A DNA stretch of 64,000 nucleotides from Ariolimax columbianus (GCA_036924085.1 JAVGWX010000005.1:81706666-81770665), one strand, 5' to 3'; counted from the stretch's first letter, positions 11,367 to 23,870 are shown. Notes: generated by a model not told the origin, from the sequence alone. Program-made: numbers and translations.

Positions 11367-11639
11367 CCAAGCAACTTCAGCAAATAATAATACTAATTTT
11401 TTACAAAAGTACAACTTTACATGGCTTTAAATACTTTTGTTAAGTCTCACTTTGCCGTCATGGGCACCAGTCCAGGGTCTTAGGGCATCTTGGCTGTGTA
11501 GCGCTCTTTGGACTTATAAATAAATTAAAATAGTGATTGGTACACTGCTTGGAGTTCATAATCCAACATCTTCAGTTCAGGCCTTTCATTGACACATTCA
11601 AATATTTCTGCTATGGGATTCTTGATCTCGTCCCTGTCA

Positions 11640-13038
11640 GCTCTGCTGTGTTTTGATGGCACCTTGGCCCTGCCAACTTTACTGTCATTGTAGCAGTTTG
11701 TCCCTGCCAACTTTACTGTGTCTGAGTAGCAGTTTGGTCCTGCCAACTTTACTGTCATTGTAGCAGTTTGTCCCTGCCAACTTTACTGTGTCTGAGTAGC
11801 AGTTTGGCCCTGCCAACTTTACTGTCATTGTAGCAGTTTGTCCCTGCCAACTTTACTGTGTCTGAGTAGCAGTTTGGCCCTGCCAACTTTACTGTCATTG
11901 TAGCAGTTTGTCCCTGCCAACTTTACTGTGTCTGAGTAGCAGTTTGGCCCTGCCAACTTTACTGTCATTGTAGCAGTTTGTCCCTGCCAACTTTACTGTG
12001 TCTGAGTAGCAGTTTGGCCCTGCCAACTTTACTGTCATTGTAGCAGTTTGTCCCTGCCAACTTTACTGTCATTGTAGCAGTTTGTCCCTGCCAACTTTAC
12101 TGTCATTGTAGCAGTTTGGCCCTGCCAACTTTACTGTCATTGTAGCAGTTTGGCCCTTCCAACTTTACTGTCATTGTAGCAGTTTGTCCCTGCCAACTTT
12201 ACTGTCATTGTAGCAGTTTGGCCCTGCCAACTTTACTGTCATTGTAGCAGTTTGTCCCTGCCAACTTTACTGTCATTGTAGCAGTTTGTCCCTGCCAACT
12301 TTACTGTCATTGTAGCAGTTTGTCCCTGCCAACTTTACTGTGTCTGAGTAGAAGTTTGTTTCTGCCAACTTTACTGTATCTGAGTAGAAGTTTGTTTCTG
12401 CCAACTTTACTGTCATTGTAGCAGTTTGTCCCTGCCAACTTTACTGTCATTGTAGCAGTTTGTCCCTGCCAACTTTACTGTCATTGTAGCAGTTTGGCCC
12501 TGCCAACTTTACTGTCATTGTAGCAGTTTGTCCCTGCCAACTTTACTGTCATTGTAGCAGTTTGGCCCTGCCAACTTTACTGTCATTGTAGCAGTTTGTC
12601 CCTGCCAACTTTACTGTGTCTGAGTAGAAGTTTGTTTCTGCCAACTTTACTGTATCTGAGTAGAAACTTGTCTCTACCTACTTTACTGTATCTGAGTAGA
12701 AACTTGTCGCAACCAACTTTCCTGTGTCTGAGTAGAAACTTGCCTCTTTCAACTTTGCTGTATCTGAGTAGAAACTTGCCTCTATCAACTTTGCTGTGTC
12801 TGAGTAGAAGTTTGTCTCTACCAACATTTCTGTGTCTGAGTAGAAGTTTGTCTCTACCAACATTTCTGTGTCTGAGTAGAAGTTTGTCTCTACCAACTTT
12901 GCTGTGTCTGAGTAGAAGTTTGTCTCTACCAACTTTGCTGTGTCTGAGTAGAAGTTTGTCTCTACCAACTTTGCTGTGTCTGAGTAGAAGTTTGTCTCTA
13001 CCAACTTTGCTGTGTCTGAGTAGAAGCTTGCCACTTTG
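11640..13038. repeat. 1.4-kb 34/36-bp minisatellite, intron 1
   Basis: Two unit types mix: a 34-bp unit with TTTACTGTCATTGTAGCAGT and a 36-bp unit with TTTACTGTGTCTGAGTAG. The left part alternates them, the middle is mainly 34-bp and the right is only the 36-bp type. Frames on both strands (148 and 118 codons) are shadows. Confidence 0.94.
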
Positions 13039-13569
13039 CTAGTAAAACCTATGGTGTGAACAGAAGTAAGTGTTGGAGGTAGACAGACATGAGGACGCTC
13101 CTTTCCCCCTTTGGACCAAGTGCCATTAACCCGCCCTTGATTACTAGGGTTGAGCTCATTACCTTTGCCACGAGGAGCAACCTCACTATCACTCAGTTTT
13201 TTCGTGCTTGACTCTGTCGAAAGATCTTTTTGTAGTCTATACTATACATAAATATTGTTCTATACTTCTATATACATATTTTGTTTTCTGTTAGTCTGTA
13301 AACAGAAAATTGATTTTCTTGCCCGTTCTTTTTAAATCAAAATTGTTTATCCAGCACTTGAACGTCGACTATTTATCAAATTCTTTTCTGTATTACTGTA
13401 GGCACTATAAAAGAGCTATTGTGGAAACCCTGAAGAGATCTTGGGAAAAAAAGAAGAAAAAAGGAGAGAGGACGAACAAACGAAAGGCAAATATGCTTCA
13501 AACAATCAGATGCCTGGCGTGTAGTCTGCGGACAGCCAACGATTAGTGAGAAAGTCCACCAATAAAAAG

Positions 13570-15130
13570 GAGATTTCTGAAGACGAGATCGTAGATATCG
13601 ATGTCCAGCTGCAAATTGTACCACAACGTAGCATACACGAGAAACACTGACCAAGGCACAGGACTGTTTGTGAAGTGAGGTCACACTTACTAGTCGAGAC
13701 AATGCTACAAAAGAAGACACCTGATATTTTATCAGCGACAAGAACGCCTTGCTTGGCTTATTTAGACAGATATTCTGGAGGGAAAAGAAGCAACAAAAGA
13801 GTGGATTACAGCAGAGGTTCTGGTTAGGATTAAGGAATTAAACTTTTTTTTTTAATGCGCTTTAAACAACTGCAAAACTTGGAGAGTTAAAGCCATGTTT
13901 CATAAAATATGCCACGGCTTGCACGAAAAGGTGATATCGTATATTACAAGAGACAAGGAGAAATATATTTGTGAGGAATGGGAAAGAAACAGGTCACATC
14001 GAAGACCTGCATAGAAACAAAAAGAAAATGACTGGAAAACAAAAGAAGTGAACGGTTTCAATATCAACAAAAGGGGGTCAAGTGATTACTGATGCGAATG
14101 GTCTAATGGACAGGTAGGTTGAGGATTTCGAAGAGCTGATAAGTAAACTACACCCCTATACGAGTATGAACATTGAATCCGCTGACTACTACTGATATAT
14201 GGATACACTTCCAGAACCGACCAACGAATTAATTCAGTGAGCGAATGACGTTACCATGTGTGACGTTATGCGATTAGCCCGGATGTAAGCAGAGATGTTC
14301 AAAGCGGATGTAAATGCTTCCACTGAGATTTTGTACAGTCTGCTAGGTAAGGTTTAGGAGAACGAAGAAATGCTAGCAGAACGAACAGCAGAACGAAGAA
14401 ATGCTAGCAGAATGAAGAAATGCTAGCAGAACGAACAGCATAACGAAGAAATGCTAGTAGAACGAACAACAGAACGAAGAAATGCTAGTAGAACGAACAA
14501 CAGAACGAAGAAATGCTAGTAGAACGAACAACAGAACGACGAAATGCTAGTAGAACGTACAACAGAACGACGAAATGCTAGTAGAACGAACAACAGAACG
14601 ACGAAATGCTAGTAGAACGAACAACAGAACGAAGAAATGCTAGTAGAACGAACAACAGAACGAAGAAATGCTAGTAGAACGAACAACAGAACGAAGAAAT
14701 GCTAGTAGAACGAATAACAGAACGAAGAAATGCTAGTAGAACGAACAACAGAACGAAGAAATGCTAGTAGAACGAACAACAGAATGAAGAAATGCCAGCA
14801 GAATGAAGAAATGCTAGTAGAACGAACAGCAGAACGAAGAAATGCTAGTAGAACGAACAACAGAACGAAGAAATGCTAGTAGAAAGAACAACAGAACGAA
14901 GAAATGCTAGTAGAACGAACAACGGAATGAAGAAATGTCAGCAGAATGAAGAAATGCCAGCAGAATCAATGGGAAATCATATCTTAAAACTGCAGACGGA
15001 AGGCGATTTACAGCGGTGTACTAATACAGTGGTATAATGATGCTGTCTGTACCTGGTAAGATATTAAATGGATCACATTTGGGACAATAAAAGTGGCAGT
15101 GAACACTAAAACAGACTTTCCGAACAGCAG
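13570..15130 (+). pseudogene. LINE endonuclease-RT linker and RT start, split by a 31-bp array
   Basis: Reading by frames, EWITAEVLVRIKELN (about 13800), KKMTGKQKK (about 14020), GQVITDANGLMDR (14077), VEDFEELISKLHPYTS and MFKADVNASTEILYSLLGKV (14285-14352) give the linker and the region before RT. After the array at 14355-14965, a frame with IMMLSVPGKILN (about 15040) resumes the RT start. A 31-bp minisatellite thus lies exactly between two neighbouring protein blocks of one LINE. Multiple stops are present. Confidence 0.7.
14355..14965. repeat. 31-bp minisatellite inside a LINE relic
   Basis: About 19 units of GAACGAAGAAATGCTAGTAG plus AACGAACAACA. The unit derives from the LINE sequence just after the LLGKV block. 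Confidence 0.93.
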
Positions 15131-15944
15131 ATTCTGCATTGACTAGATAGTTCCTCTACCAATAATAGTTGAAGTGTGTCAAATCGAAATCACAATTACA
15201 AATTTGCATCGTAGCTATGAACAAAAGTTTGACAACTGAGACAGATAGTCACTATGATAACAGCTCTGGTGACCGTAACCTGCCCGATATATTATCAACC
15301 GAGTACGGAGAAGATACGACGATATTCAATGTTGTTTCCAATATGAAAGTGAATTTTATGTACCATTTAAAATCAAGACTGCGCTGCGGCAGGGGCGTTT
15401 CCAATTGCCAGTCCTCTTCCTGATAGCTCATGAATGGATCATGAAGAGGACGACTGCGCTCATTGGTAGTGGTGATAACTGGACTATGGGACGTAGAAGC
15501 CAAGGAATATGATCGTTGCTGGTGACTTGGCAATTATGTAACTGGGTTGACATCAAACGCAAATTAAATTGGAAGGAATAGATACTTGAACTCATAAATT
15601 GAGATTGAGAAATCATAAAGTTAAAACTTAACACTTTCATAACTAAATGGTGTGGGGACATTACAAAATTGCATCCTTACTTTTTCCTAGCGCGTGCCTT
15701 ATAAGAGCATATACGTGATAGCTTCAGAAAACAATGGAAGATTTGCAATAGGGACCGATAATACATACAAATTAACACTACAGAAGCAAGGATTGAAAAA
15801 AGCAATGGTAACAAAGAAGGGATATGAAAGAACATTGAGCATCAACACGACGACCAACGACATAAGTAAACAGATGAGATGATAGATTATTAAATAGATA
15901 GGGCTTGTTTAGAGGGAACAACAATATCATTGCCAATCCACACG
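15130..15944. other. Unassigned sequence after the LINE relic
   Basis: Could include further LINE sequence, but no RT motif was readable. Short frames near 15169 and 15694 are unrecognised. Confidence 0.45.
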
Positions 15945-16165
15945 AGCACAGAACGCAACAGAACACTATAAAAAAATGACTCCACAACCACAGAACACAA
16001 AAGAATACACAATATCATAAAAACATTACTACACAACTATAGAACACAAAAGAATACAACAGAACACTATAAACATTACTACACAACCACATAACACAAA
16101 AGAATACAATTGAACACTATAAAAACATGACTACACGACCACATGACACAATAGAGCACTAGAAA
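15945..16165. repeat. ~50-bp tandem repeat, about four copies
   Basis: Units contain CCACAGAACACAAAAGAATA and ACACTATAAA. Confidence 0.8.
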
Positions 16166-16564
16166 ACCTGACTCCACGAGTCATTAAGATGTCATAATGT
16201 GACATCTTGATTCTGGGCGTTTTTCAAAATGTGACATCTTGATACTAGGCGTTTTTCATCATGACCTTTCGTAGAGTCTGTTAAAATCGTATAAACAATT
16301 ATTCTGAGCACAGCCACCTAGAAGAAACATTTGCATTAAACTAACCGCGCATCAGTTATACTGAAGTCCTGATAACTTTACCAAAAACCGATCACCACCT
16401 GGGCTGGTTAGTTGATATGTGCTTCATCATCGATACGTGAGCTGTAAATCGAGCAAGCATTAAGTCCATCGATTTGTGTGACACGGCTCTTTATTTGGAT
16501 TACAGCCTACAGTGGGAATGTAAGAATAGATATCGGGTTGTTCATGCAGAGCTATGGTAGGAAT

Positions 16565-17160
16565 CTAGTTAAATATCAGTGTGGGATCTAGTGTGTAGGA
16601 CCCAGTGTGATGGACCCAGTGTGTTGGACCCAGTGTGTTGGATCTAGTGTGTGGTATCCATTGTGTGTTGCACTCAGTGTGTGTAATCGAGTGCGCATAA
16701 ACCAGTGCTTAGGATCAATTATGTCAATACAGTATATGTCCAGAGTTTAGTATATAGTGTGTGTGATACAGTGTGTGTGTGTGGCACAGTGCGTGTAGCT
16801 CAGTTTGTGTGTGACCCGGTGTGTGTGTGTGTGTGTGTGACCCAGTATGTGTGTAACCCATTGTGTGTGTGTGTAACCCAGTGTGTGTGTGTGACCTAGT
16901 GCGTATAATTCAATGTGTATGTCCCCGTATGTATAATCAGCTTTGTTATATCAAAAATGTGTGTGTGTGTGTGTGATTTCCAGTGTGTGATATACAGTGT
17001 TTTGCATCCAGTCTTTTATATCCAGTGTTTTATATTCAGTGTACGATAACCAGTGTGTGATGTCTAGTGTGGGATGCTCAGTGTGGGACATCCAATATGT
17101 GATGTGATGTCCAGTGTGTGATGTCCAATATGTGATATTCAGTGGAGTTGATCTATTGTA
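16565..17160. repeat. GT-rich degenerate microsatellite/minisatellite
   Basis: Variable units built on CAGTGTGTG, with (TG)n runs near 16820 and 16960. Confidence 0.85.
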
Positions 17161-17426
17161 AATTGTTTATTGTGAGATATATAGTCCGTGATACCGCTAG
17201 TCGATTCAAGGAATCCTGGCTGGAGAAAGAACAAGCCCACTACACACTGCTAAATAGCTCATTTTATCGGGGTCTGGAAGGGAAGCATAATGTCATAAGA
17301 CCCACTTAGGAAGGTTTTGGGGGGCACGTGGTCGAATTGTTTCAATACTTGCCTTCTGGTAAGGAGGGCATCGAATTGAATCCCAGTTATAGCACATGTT
17401 GTTTTCTGTGGGGTGTGAAATAAGCA

Positions 17427-17530
17427 AATATAGCCAGCACACAACGTGGCGAAACATAGCCATAACACAACGTGGCGAAATATAGCCATAACACAACGTG
17501 GCGAAACATAGCCATAACACAACAGGGCGA
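17427..17530. repeat. 26-bp tandem repeat, four copies
   Basis: Units of CGTGGCGAAACATAGCCATA plus ACACAA. Confidence 0.9.
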
Positions 17531-17589
17531 AACCAGTGTCAAAGAGGCATGTAGTCCTCACCCTAGAAACCCTTCGACTACCCCAGCAA

Positions 17590-19545
17590 GGGGAATATAG
17601 TCGTACGACAACAAAGACCCTTAAGGTTCTTGATTCTTGATTCTAGGAACAAACATCACACAGGGGACATTCTCATAAGTGCTCTGTTCTCCGTCCAAGC
17701 AGAGTTCCAGTCAGGTGTTGATTTCGTTTTCTTCGGATCTTTCCAGACAGAACACACATTCTCCCTTAGTCACTCCCAAATCTATCATCCTCTGCACCTA
17801 TGGATTTTTACGACCCTTGTCATCATTCTGTAGACTGCCCATGACTGCCATTATCAAATTAACCCTGTCTCTCATTATCACCGCTTCGTTCATCACAGCT
17901 CGTCCCGCCACGGCATCAGCTCTTCCGTTGCCCCAGACGCCTGCATGTCCCGGGCAGTAGATACACATGACACCTTGTATACCATTGTTGTTCAGAATAG
18001 AAGCCCACTCTCTTCTTAGCATGCTCCGTTCTATCTTACTGAGCATGCCTTGCGATCCTGGCAGTATCACCGAGTGTCACCGGTTGCGTCAGCGATCAAG
18101 TCAGGGCTCAATCTCCATCCTTATACTCGATGTGACAGTGGTGTAGGCAGCTTATTTCTCCCATCTCCGTGCCATTTGGGCAGCCGACGTAACTCCAACC
18201 CCACTTGTTTGCATCTCTGCCGGTTGAGCCATCTGTGTACACAGAATTAGGTATTGTGGTCCTAAGTGTTTCCTGTATTGAAGCTTCGGTCCTAGTGCCG
18301 CCCCACTCACGACACTCTGTACTCAGTTGTATCACCACCCTTGTCAGGGGGATCTCGTTGCCCACTTCTTCCAATCCACAGACCCTCATCAGGGAGTCTC
18401 TGCCTCTGCCTACCATAACCTTCCTCGCTTAATGCATCTGCCTTTGAGTGTATCCAAGTCTTTGTGCAAAGAGCGGTGTTCGTTGTTGGCAACGTTGTCG
18501 TATGCCTTTTTACCTGCGCTACGTGATGTCGCACCTTGATACTTGGCAGATCAAGCATGAATCTCACCCAATCTTTCGTCCTGTGTATGTGATAGCTTGA
18601 GTAACCAAAGACCGTAGTCCAAGACAGAGAAAACCAGTGCTTGCATCAACAGGAAGAAAGTACATTGATACATGTCTGTAGTCGTCATGACGTTGATTGC
18701 AATAATACCCCTCTTTGCTTTTACAATCACATTGTCAACATGTTTACTGAAAGAGAGACTTCTGTCGAATGTGATACCCAGGTATTTCGTGTCATGTTCT
18801 CTCTCAATGTTGGTGCCCATGCAGGTGGCCTCTCGTAGTGTATCTGAGACCAACCTATTGTTTACGGAGAACCAGAGAATCTTGGCCTTAGATGGATTGA
18901 ATTCGGCGTTGTAGTCAGTACACCATTCAGACAGTTTCTCCAACTTGCTCTGCACACCCGCGACCATTTCAGTCCTGGCCTTGTCCTGGTTGTATAACAG
19001 GATGTCGTCCGCATCTGTGAGGAACCTACCAGGCCCAGTCACCTCCATCTGTGAGGAACCTACCAGGCCCAGTCTCCTCCATCTGTGAGGATCCTACCAG
19101 GCCCAGTCTCCTCCGTGAGGATCCTACCAGGCCCAGTCTCCTCCGTGAGGATCCTACCAGGCCGTCACCTCCATCTGTGCAATTATACAAGTGTACACAT
19201 TAAAAAGTATAGGAGACAGAGGAGAGCCTTGAGATAGTCCTGACGCTTTGGTTCTGATCTCTGACGTTCAAGAACTGTACTTTAGAGCGACGCTTCTTGA
19301 CATAAGTACCGTTGCACTCCAACGGACGATCCTCAGGTCATTACTGAGGTCTACTAATAGGTCGATTAGTTTGCCGTAGTTGACAATATTGTAGGCATTT
19401 TCCAGGTCGAGCGTCGCGACGACAGTTTCCTCTTTTATCTGGAAGCCCTCATATATATCGTATGCCAAACAGCTGAATTTGTGACCATGTCTTTGCCAGG
19501 TCTGTATGCGGTAGGGTGTCTGGAAATAAACCACCACAGGCCTAG
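17590..19545 (-). pseudogene. RNase-H LINE relic (RT and RNase H)
   Basis: Minus-strand relic of about 2 kb. RT blocks: VATLDLENAYNIVNYGKLID (19268-19537 frame), then, past a 34-bp tandem expansion at 19021-19175, the active-site block DADDILLYN and NPSKAKILWFSVN and DTKYLGITFDRSLSFSKHV (18551-19048). RNase H follows in two broken frames: SVYTDGSTGRD with WGWSYV (18108-18416) and CPGHAGVWGNGRADAVAGRA (17798-18070). The likely 3' end lies at about 17620-17640 with a TTCTTGAT repeat. It differs in sequence from the LINE at 1020-1962. Confidence 0.85.
19021..19175. repeat. ~34-bp tandem expansion inside LINE RT
   Basis: Five to six copies around GAGGATCCTACCAGGCCCAG, with some units shortened, located just upstream (minus strand) of the DADD active-site block. 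Confidence 0.88.
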
Positions 19546-19555
19546 AATATATTGT

Positions 19556-20540
19556 TGATATAGTCCGGTTATCTTTTAATTGTGAGTTTCGTCATCCGCC
19601 ATGTTTCCGCTCTATATGTAAACACCAACTTCACAACTGAGCTGAAGATCTCTACCTTGTTGTGGATGTTGTTCATTTCAGACTGCTGTATGGTTTTCAA
19701 CATGGCGAAGCCACTTTACCATTCTTTTCTCTCTTGGTTTATACATTCTCATCAGCAACACTTGCTTTGTCTATGATGCTCCCTAGCTATGTGAACTCGT
19801 CCCACTATCTTGCTCATCCACTGGTCATTATATTAGATTGCTAAGAGCTGTGTCGTTGATAGCATTTATTTTGTATCTTAGTTACTAGGAGATTGGGTCT
19901 TCTTCTTCTTCTTCATCGTACGCTGTTTACAGCGATATTTACGTTGCACTATTTTATTTTGTTAAGCCAGTGGCTCAGTGCATCCGATTTCAACAGGCGT
20001 TTCTGTAGGGTTGCCCTCCTTAGCCTTTGGCTGTCCCCAGCCTAACTGCAAGGCAGCAGTTGTTTTTGGTCAGAGTTGTCTCTCTTGGGAAGTTGTCTTG
20101 CAGGACTATCGAGTCTTCCCTACTCGTGTCTATAGGGTTTGGCAAAGATATGATGGACTATGTTCTAGTTTGTACTATCCCGGAAGAGAGGCAGTCCAGT
20201 GTGACTTTGTCCCACGATCGTCACGTCCTGCCAGAAACGTGCATATGCATGTGAGTGAGGTATCTCTTTGCTCCCTTTATTTTCTCGGCTCATCTGCAGT
20301 GATGGTACGCCTAGCATTCCCCGCCACCCGGGAGGTTGTCACAATAGGGCAGGACGTGCAATGTCCGCTGGACTGCAGGAGATTGGGTCTAACATGTCTG
20401 TTTTCTTCTGCACTTTGGTAATATGTGTGACGTATAAGAGCGCCTGTGTGATTCCTGTCCTCGTGTGTGGTTCAGATACTTGAACTCTACTTAAACAGGA
20501 CATATCAAGACTCATGCATTTAACATGCGAAACCAGCAAC
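19556..20540 (-). pseudogene. LINE RT thumb fragment, interrupted by the retroposon at 19901
   Basis: On the minus strand the block KVEIFSSVVKLVFTYRAETW with RMTK (about 19570-19660) matches the LLYGxETW region. Upstream, LGSIID-like residues are readable near 19780. The 476-bp retroposon and its 14-bp duplication sit in it. The upper limit is approximate. Confidence 0.5.
19901..20376 (-). mobile_element. Separate retroposon insertion of the same 3' module
   Basis: A 476-bp insertion on the minus strand, flanked by a perfect 14-bp duplication (AGGAGATTGGGTCT at 19887-19900 and 20377-20390). Its 3' end (left side here) carries the trinucleotide tail. It matches 34966-35454 at about 97% by eye and begins at the same base as the shared module. 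It is either a 5'-truncated copy of the rDNA retroposon or a full copy of an independent SINE-like unit. It interrupts an older minus-strand LINE fragment. Confidence 0.9.
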
Positions 20541-21084
20541 CAACTTGCCGACTGGAGGCGTGGAAGAGACCGTTCCCGCTCTACATCGCTTCGGCAGATA
20601 GCAGTCTCCACCTTCAGTACTGGGCGAGGTTTAGCTACAAGCCTCAGCAGCTGAACATGGTAGTGGTCGACTGACGCAACGAGCCTTAGGTGCCTAGGCG
20701 AACATTATTATAAGAGCTTGCTGTCTGTAAACTCCAGGTCTTCAAGTTGTTTAAATAATTACACTTGATTCCTTGTCCCTCCTAAACTAGTTTCTCCCAT
20801 AACCCAATCAGCTGTCAGCAGGGATAGAAAAAGTGGTATCAGAAAACCCGAAAGAAGCCAAATAACCATGCTACATAATAATTAGGGATACCCGCCAGCT
20901 CCCAGACGGTCAAGCGAAGAATTACGATGTTCAATTGGTAGGATGGGGCGGGGAAAGGTTGGATACGAGACTTTTCTTCTCTTTCTTTAAATATTCAAAG
21001 AGGCTGGACAGAAAAGTAGGCCTAGACGTTCACTAATCGATTGGGCTTTTATCTCGTGTATAGCTAATACTCAACTCAGCAGTC
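20540..21084. other. Unassigned intron sequence
   Basis: Nothing recognised. Confidence 0.5.
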
Positions 21085-21650
21085 TTTCCATTTGGTCATT
21101 GTTTTGTTCATTGTCAGTGTTTTCATCATCTCTGTATCTTCATATTGTCATGTAGTATCTTCATTGTCAGTGTGTTCATCATTTCTGCATGTTCGATATG
21201 TCAGTGTTGTCTTCGTGTTGTTTTCTTCATGTCAGTGTATTTATCATGTCGGCGGAAATACCAAGTCAGTGTTTTCATGGTATGTGTTTTCATCAAGTCG
21301 GTGTTTTCCTCAATTCGTGTTGTCAATAAGTTAATGTTTTTATCAAGTTAATGTTTTCATCAAATCAGTATTTTCATTAGTTCAGTGTTTATATCAAGAC
21401 AGTGCTTTCACCAAGTCATTGCTTTCATCATATCATTGCTTTCAGAATGTCATAGCTTTCATCATACCATAGCTTTCATCATGTCATAGGTTTCAGCATG
21501 GCATAGCTTACATAATATCATTGCTCTCATCACGTCATTGCTTTCATTATGTTTTGTCTTCAACATATCATTGCTTTCATAATTTCATTGCTTTCATCAT
21601 GTCATTGTGTGCATTCTGTCAGTGATTCATCTCGTCAGTGCATGAACTCT
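21085..21650. repeat. Degenerate ~20-bp array
   Basis: Units around CATCATGTCATTGCTTT, gradually diverging to GTGTTTTCATCAAGT at the left. Confidence 0.8.
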
Positions 21651-22084
21651 ATTTATTGTTAAATGTTATTGTGTCTTACAGTTCAAAGCGAAAACAAAAC
21701 GTACACAACTAAAATTTCCAGTTTTCCCAATTGTAATTGAGCACTTATACTTTGTTAAAGTTAAGCTAGACACAATAACATTGACCTGATAATCAGCTGT
21801 AACTTTGTACCAGGAATTCTCTAACCTTGTATAACTAACAGCAAACAGCCACTGGCTACATAGACCACCTAGCTTCATAAATACTGACATCTGCTACAAT
21901 AATGTCCTTCAGATGTCATCTCCAAAGACACACACACAGTACAGACCGATGTCAGCGAAATGTACGAAGTTAAGCAGGAAAGAGAATTCGCGACAAAATT
22001 CGCAACAGCACATTGGAACAAGTGATGCGACTACATCGGTTAATTAATATATTGAAGCACAAACAAATTATGTTGTTTGAATAT

Positions 22085-22330
22085 TAGACAAGAATGCAGT
22101 ATGATCAACCTGCAACAAGGTCATACTACATGGAGGTCTCAGGGCTACGAGCAAGAGGTCGACCCAGACGACGATGGATAGAGGGTATCAAAGAAACACT
22201 CCAAAAGTTCAACAAGTCAGAATGACATGCCTCCCACCTAGCAAAAACCAGAAGTCTACCCATACCTCCTCTGTGCGATGCCGCAGGTCAAGTTCAGTAG
22301 GACAAAAGAAGATGAAAATGGGAACTAAGA
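22085..22330 (+). pseudogene. LINE 3' terminal fragment
   Basis: Encodes GLRARGRPRRRWIEGIKETL, a basic GRPRRRW motif characteristic of the C-terminus of many non-LTR element ORF2 proteins, followed by a non-coding 3' end. Confidence 0.6.
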
Positions 22331-22534
22331 ATAATACACAATAAACTACACCATCGATTAAAGTTATAAGTGCATTCCATCCCATTGCAATATCGTTGAC
22401 ATTAGGATGTTGTCAGACTGTCACTGGAAGGTAGAAAACCGCTTCAAACTTATATATATATATACACACACACACACCCACACACACACAGATTCGTACA
22501 TGTGTATATATATTGATATTGCTTACTAATGCCA

Positions 22535-23870
22535 TGATGATAACCCATGCCAGCAAGATATTATTACGTATTATCATGAAGAGACTAGAAAAGAAAGTAG
22601 AATATTAAATACATGAAATGCAGGCAAGATTCAAACAGGCAGAGGCACAAGAAATCACATCTTCAATTTGAGAAACATTTTTAAAAAATGCAAAGATTAC
22701 AATCCTGACCTTCATACATTCTTCATAAATTACAGCAAAGCTTTTGACTGTGTACGCGATCAGCAACTATGGCAAATAATGGAAAACATGGGCTTTACAA
22801 CACATCTGATACAGCTAATGAAACACTTTACAGTGGCCAACAATCTACTGTCATAATTAACGAAGGCACCTCAGGTTGGTTTGAGATCATACGTATATAT
22901 CCGCAAAGGTGTTAGGCAAGGCTACATCCTCTCTCCCTACGTATACATCCGCAAAGGTGTTAGGCAAGGCTACATCCTCTCTCCCTACGTATATATCCGC
23001 AAAGGTGTTAGGCAAGGCTACATCCTCTCTCCCTACGTATACAACATATACACGGAGAATATCGTGCAAAAGGTAAAAATAGATGAAAACTATGAATTTC
23101 GGCCCATTCTCAATTGGAGGAAAAGAGAATCCAGAACTAAGATATGCAGATGACACAATTAAGATATCATACAGCGTTGAAGGCTTGGTACATTTGCTTA
23201 CGATCGTTCAGCACAGTGAAGATCAGAATCTTTTCTTTAAATAAAAAAACCAAATATAATGTCCGTTGACAGACACAGACCCTAACTTAAGATCACTATT
23301 GGTAATGAAGAAATTGAACACAGGGATTACTTTGAATACCTTGGCTGTTTGATAACAAACGATGGGGATTGTGCAGGGGAAATAAGACGATTGTCCATAG
23401 CGATGCAGAAATTGAATAGTATGCAAAATATGTAGCATAATACTAACAAAGAATTAACATTGAAGATCCTCGGACCATGCGTATTCTCTGTGGCAATGTA
23501 CAGGTGCTAGACATGGACCTTCACACAAATATTGAGATAGATGATCGAGACAAAAGGCTACAGAAGAATCCTGAAATTATCTTGGGTAAATAAAAAATAA
23601 AAAATAAAGCCATCCTGCAAGATCTGAGTGTGGAAGAGAAATGGTTTATAAACCATCTTATATCTCGGAAACTTATGTTTTTCTGTCACATCAAGCGCCA
23701 ATACGGACTGGAAAAAGCTGTTCTGGAGGGTATTGTTCCAGGAAGACGAGGCAGAGGTCGATCAAGGCGTAGATGTGCACAAGACATCAAGAACACCCTA
23801 TAAATGAACATGTAGCAGGCGGGTAGACTGACTGCTGATCGAGATTCATATCGAATGGCTTTCACAGCTG
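22535..23870 (+). pseudogene. LINE RT relic with in-frame triplication of the GVRQG motif
   Basis: RT blocks in order: an ASKI-like stretch with ILRIIMKRLEKKVEY (about 22550), YSKAFDCVRDQQLWQIMENM (22735), RKGVRQGYILSP three times in frame (22887-23045), an RYADDT-like block at about 23140, EYFEYLGCL-like residues near 23330, and C-terminal VEEKWFINHLISRKLMFFCH and GRRGRGRSRRRC (23640-23790). The last residues (RDSYRMAF) run directly into the minisatellite at 23862. Several frameshifts; not functional. Confidence 0.8.
22887..23045 (+). repeat. 48-bp in-frame triplication of an RT motif
   Basis: Three copies of a unit encoding YVYIRKGVRQGYILSP, the RT block GVRQGxxLSP, so the LINE frame stays open through the array. 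Confidence 0.93.

Noticed and set aside
11640..13038. CRISPR-like array
   Set aside because: Units are contiguous with no unique spacers, in a eukaryotic intron; it is a minisatellite.
16185..16260. Imperfect palindrome around GATGTCATAATGTGACATC
   Set aside because: A short local palindrome with a partial repeat; no transposon ends could be defined.
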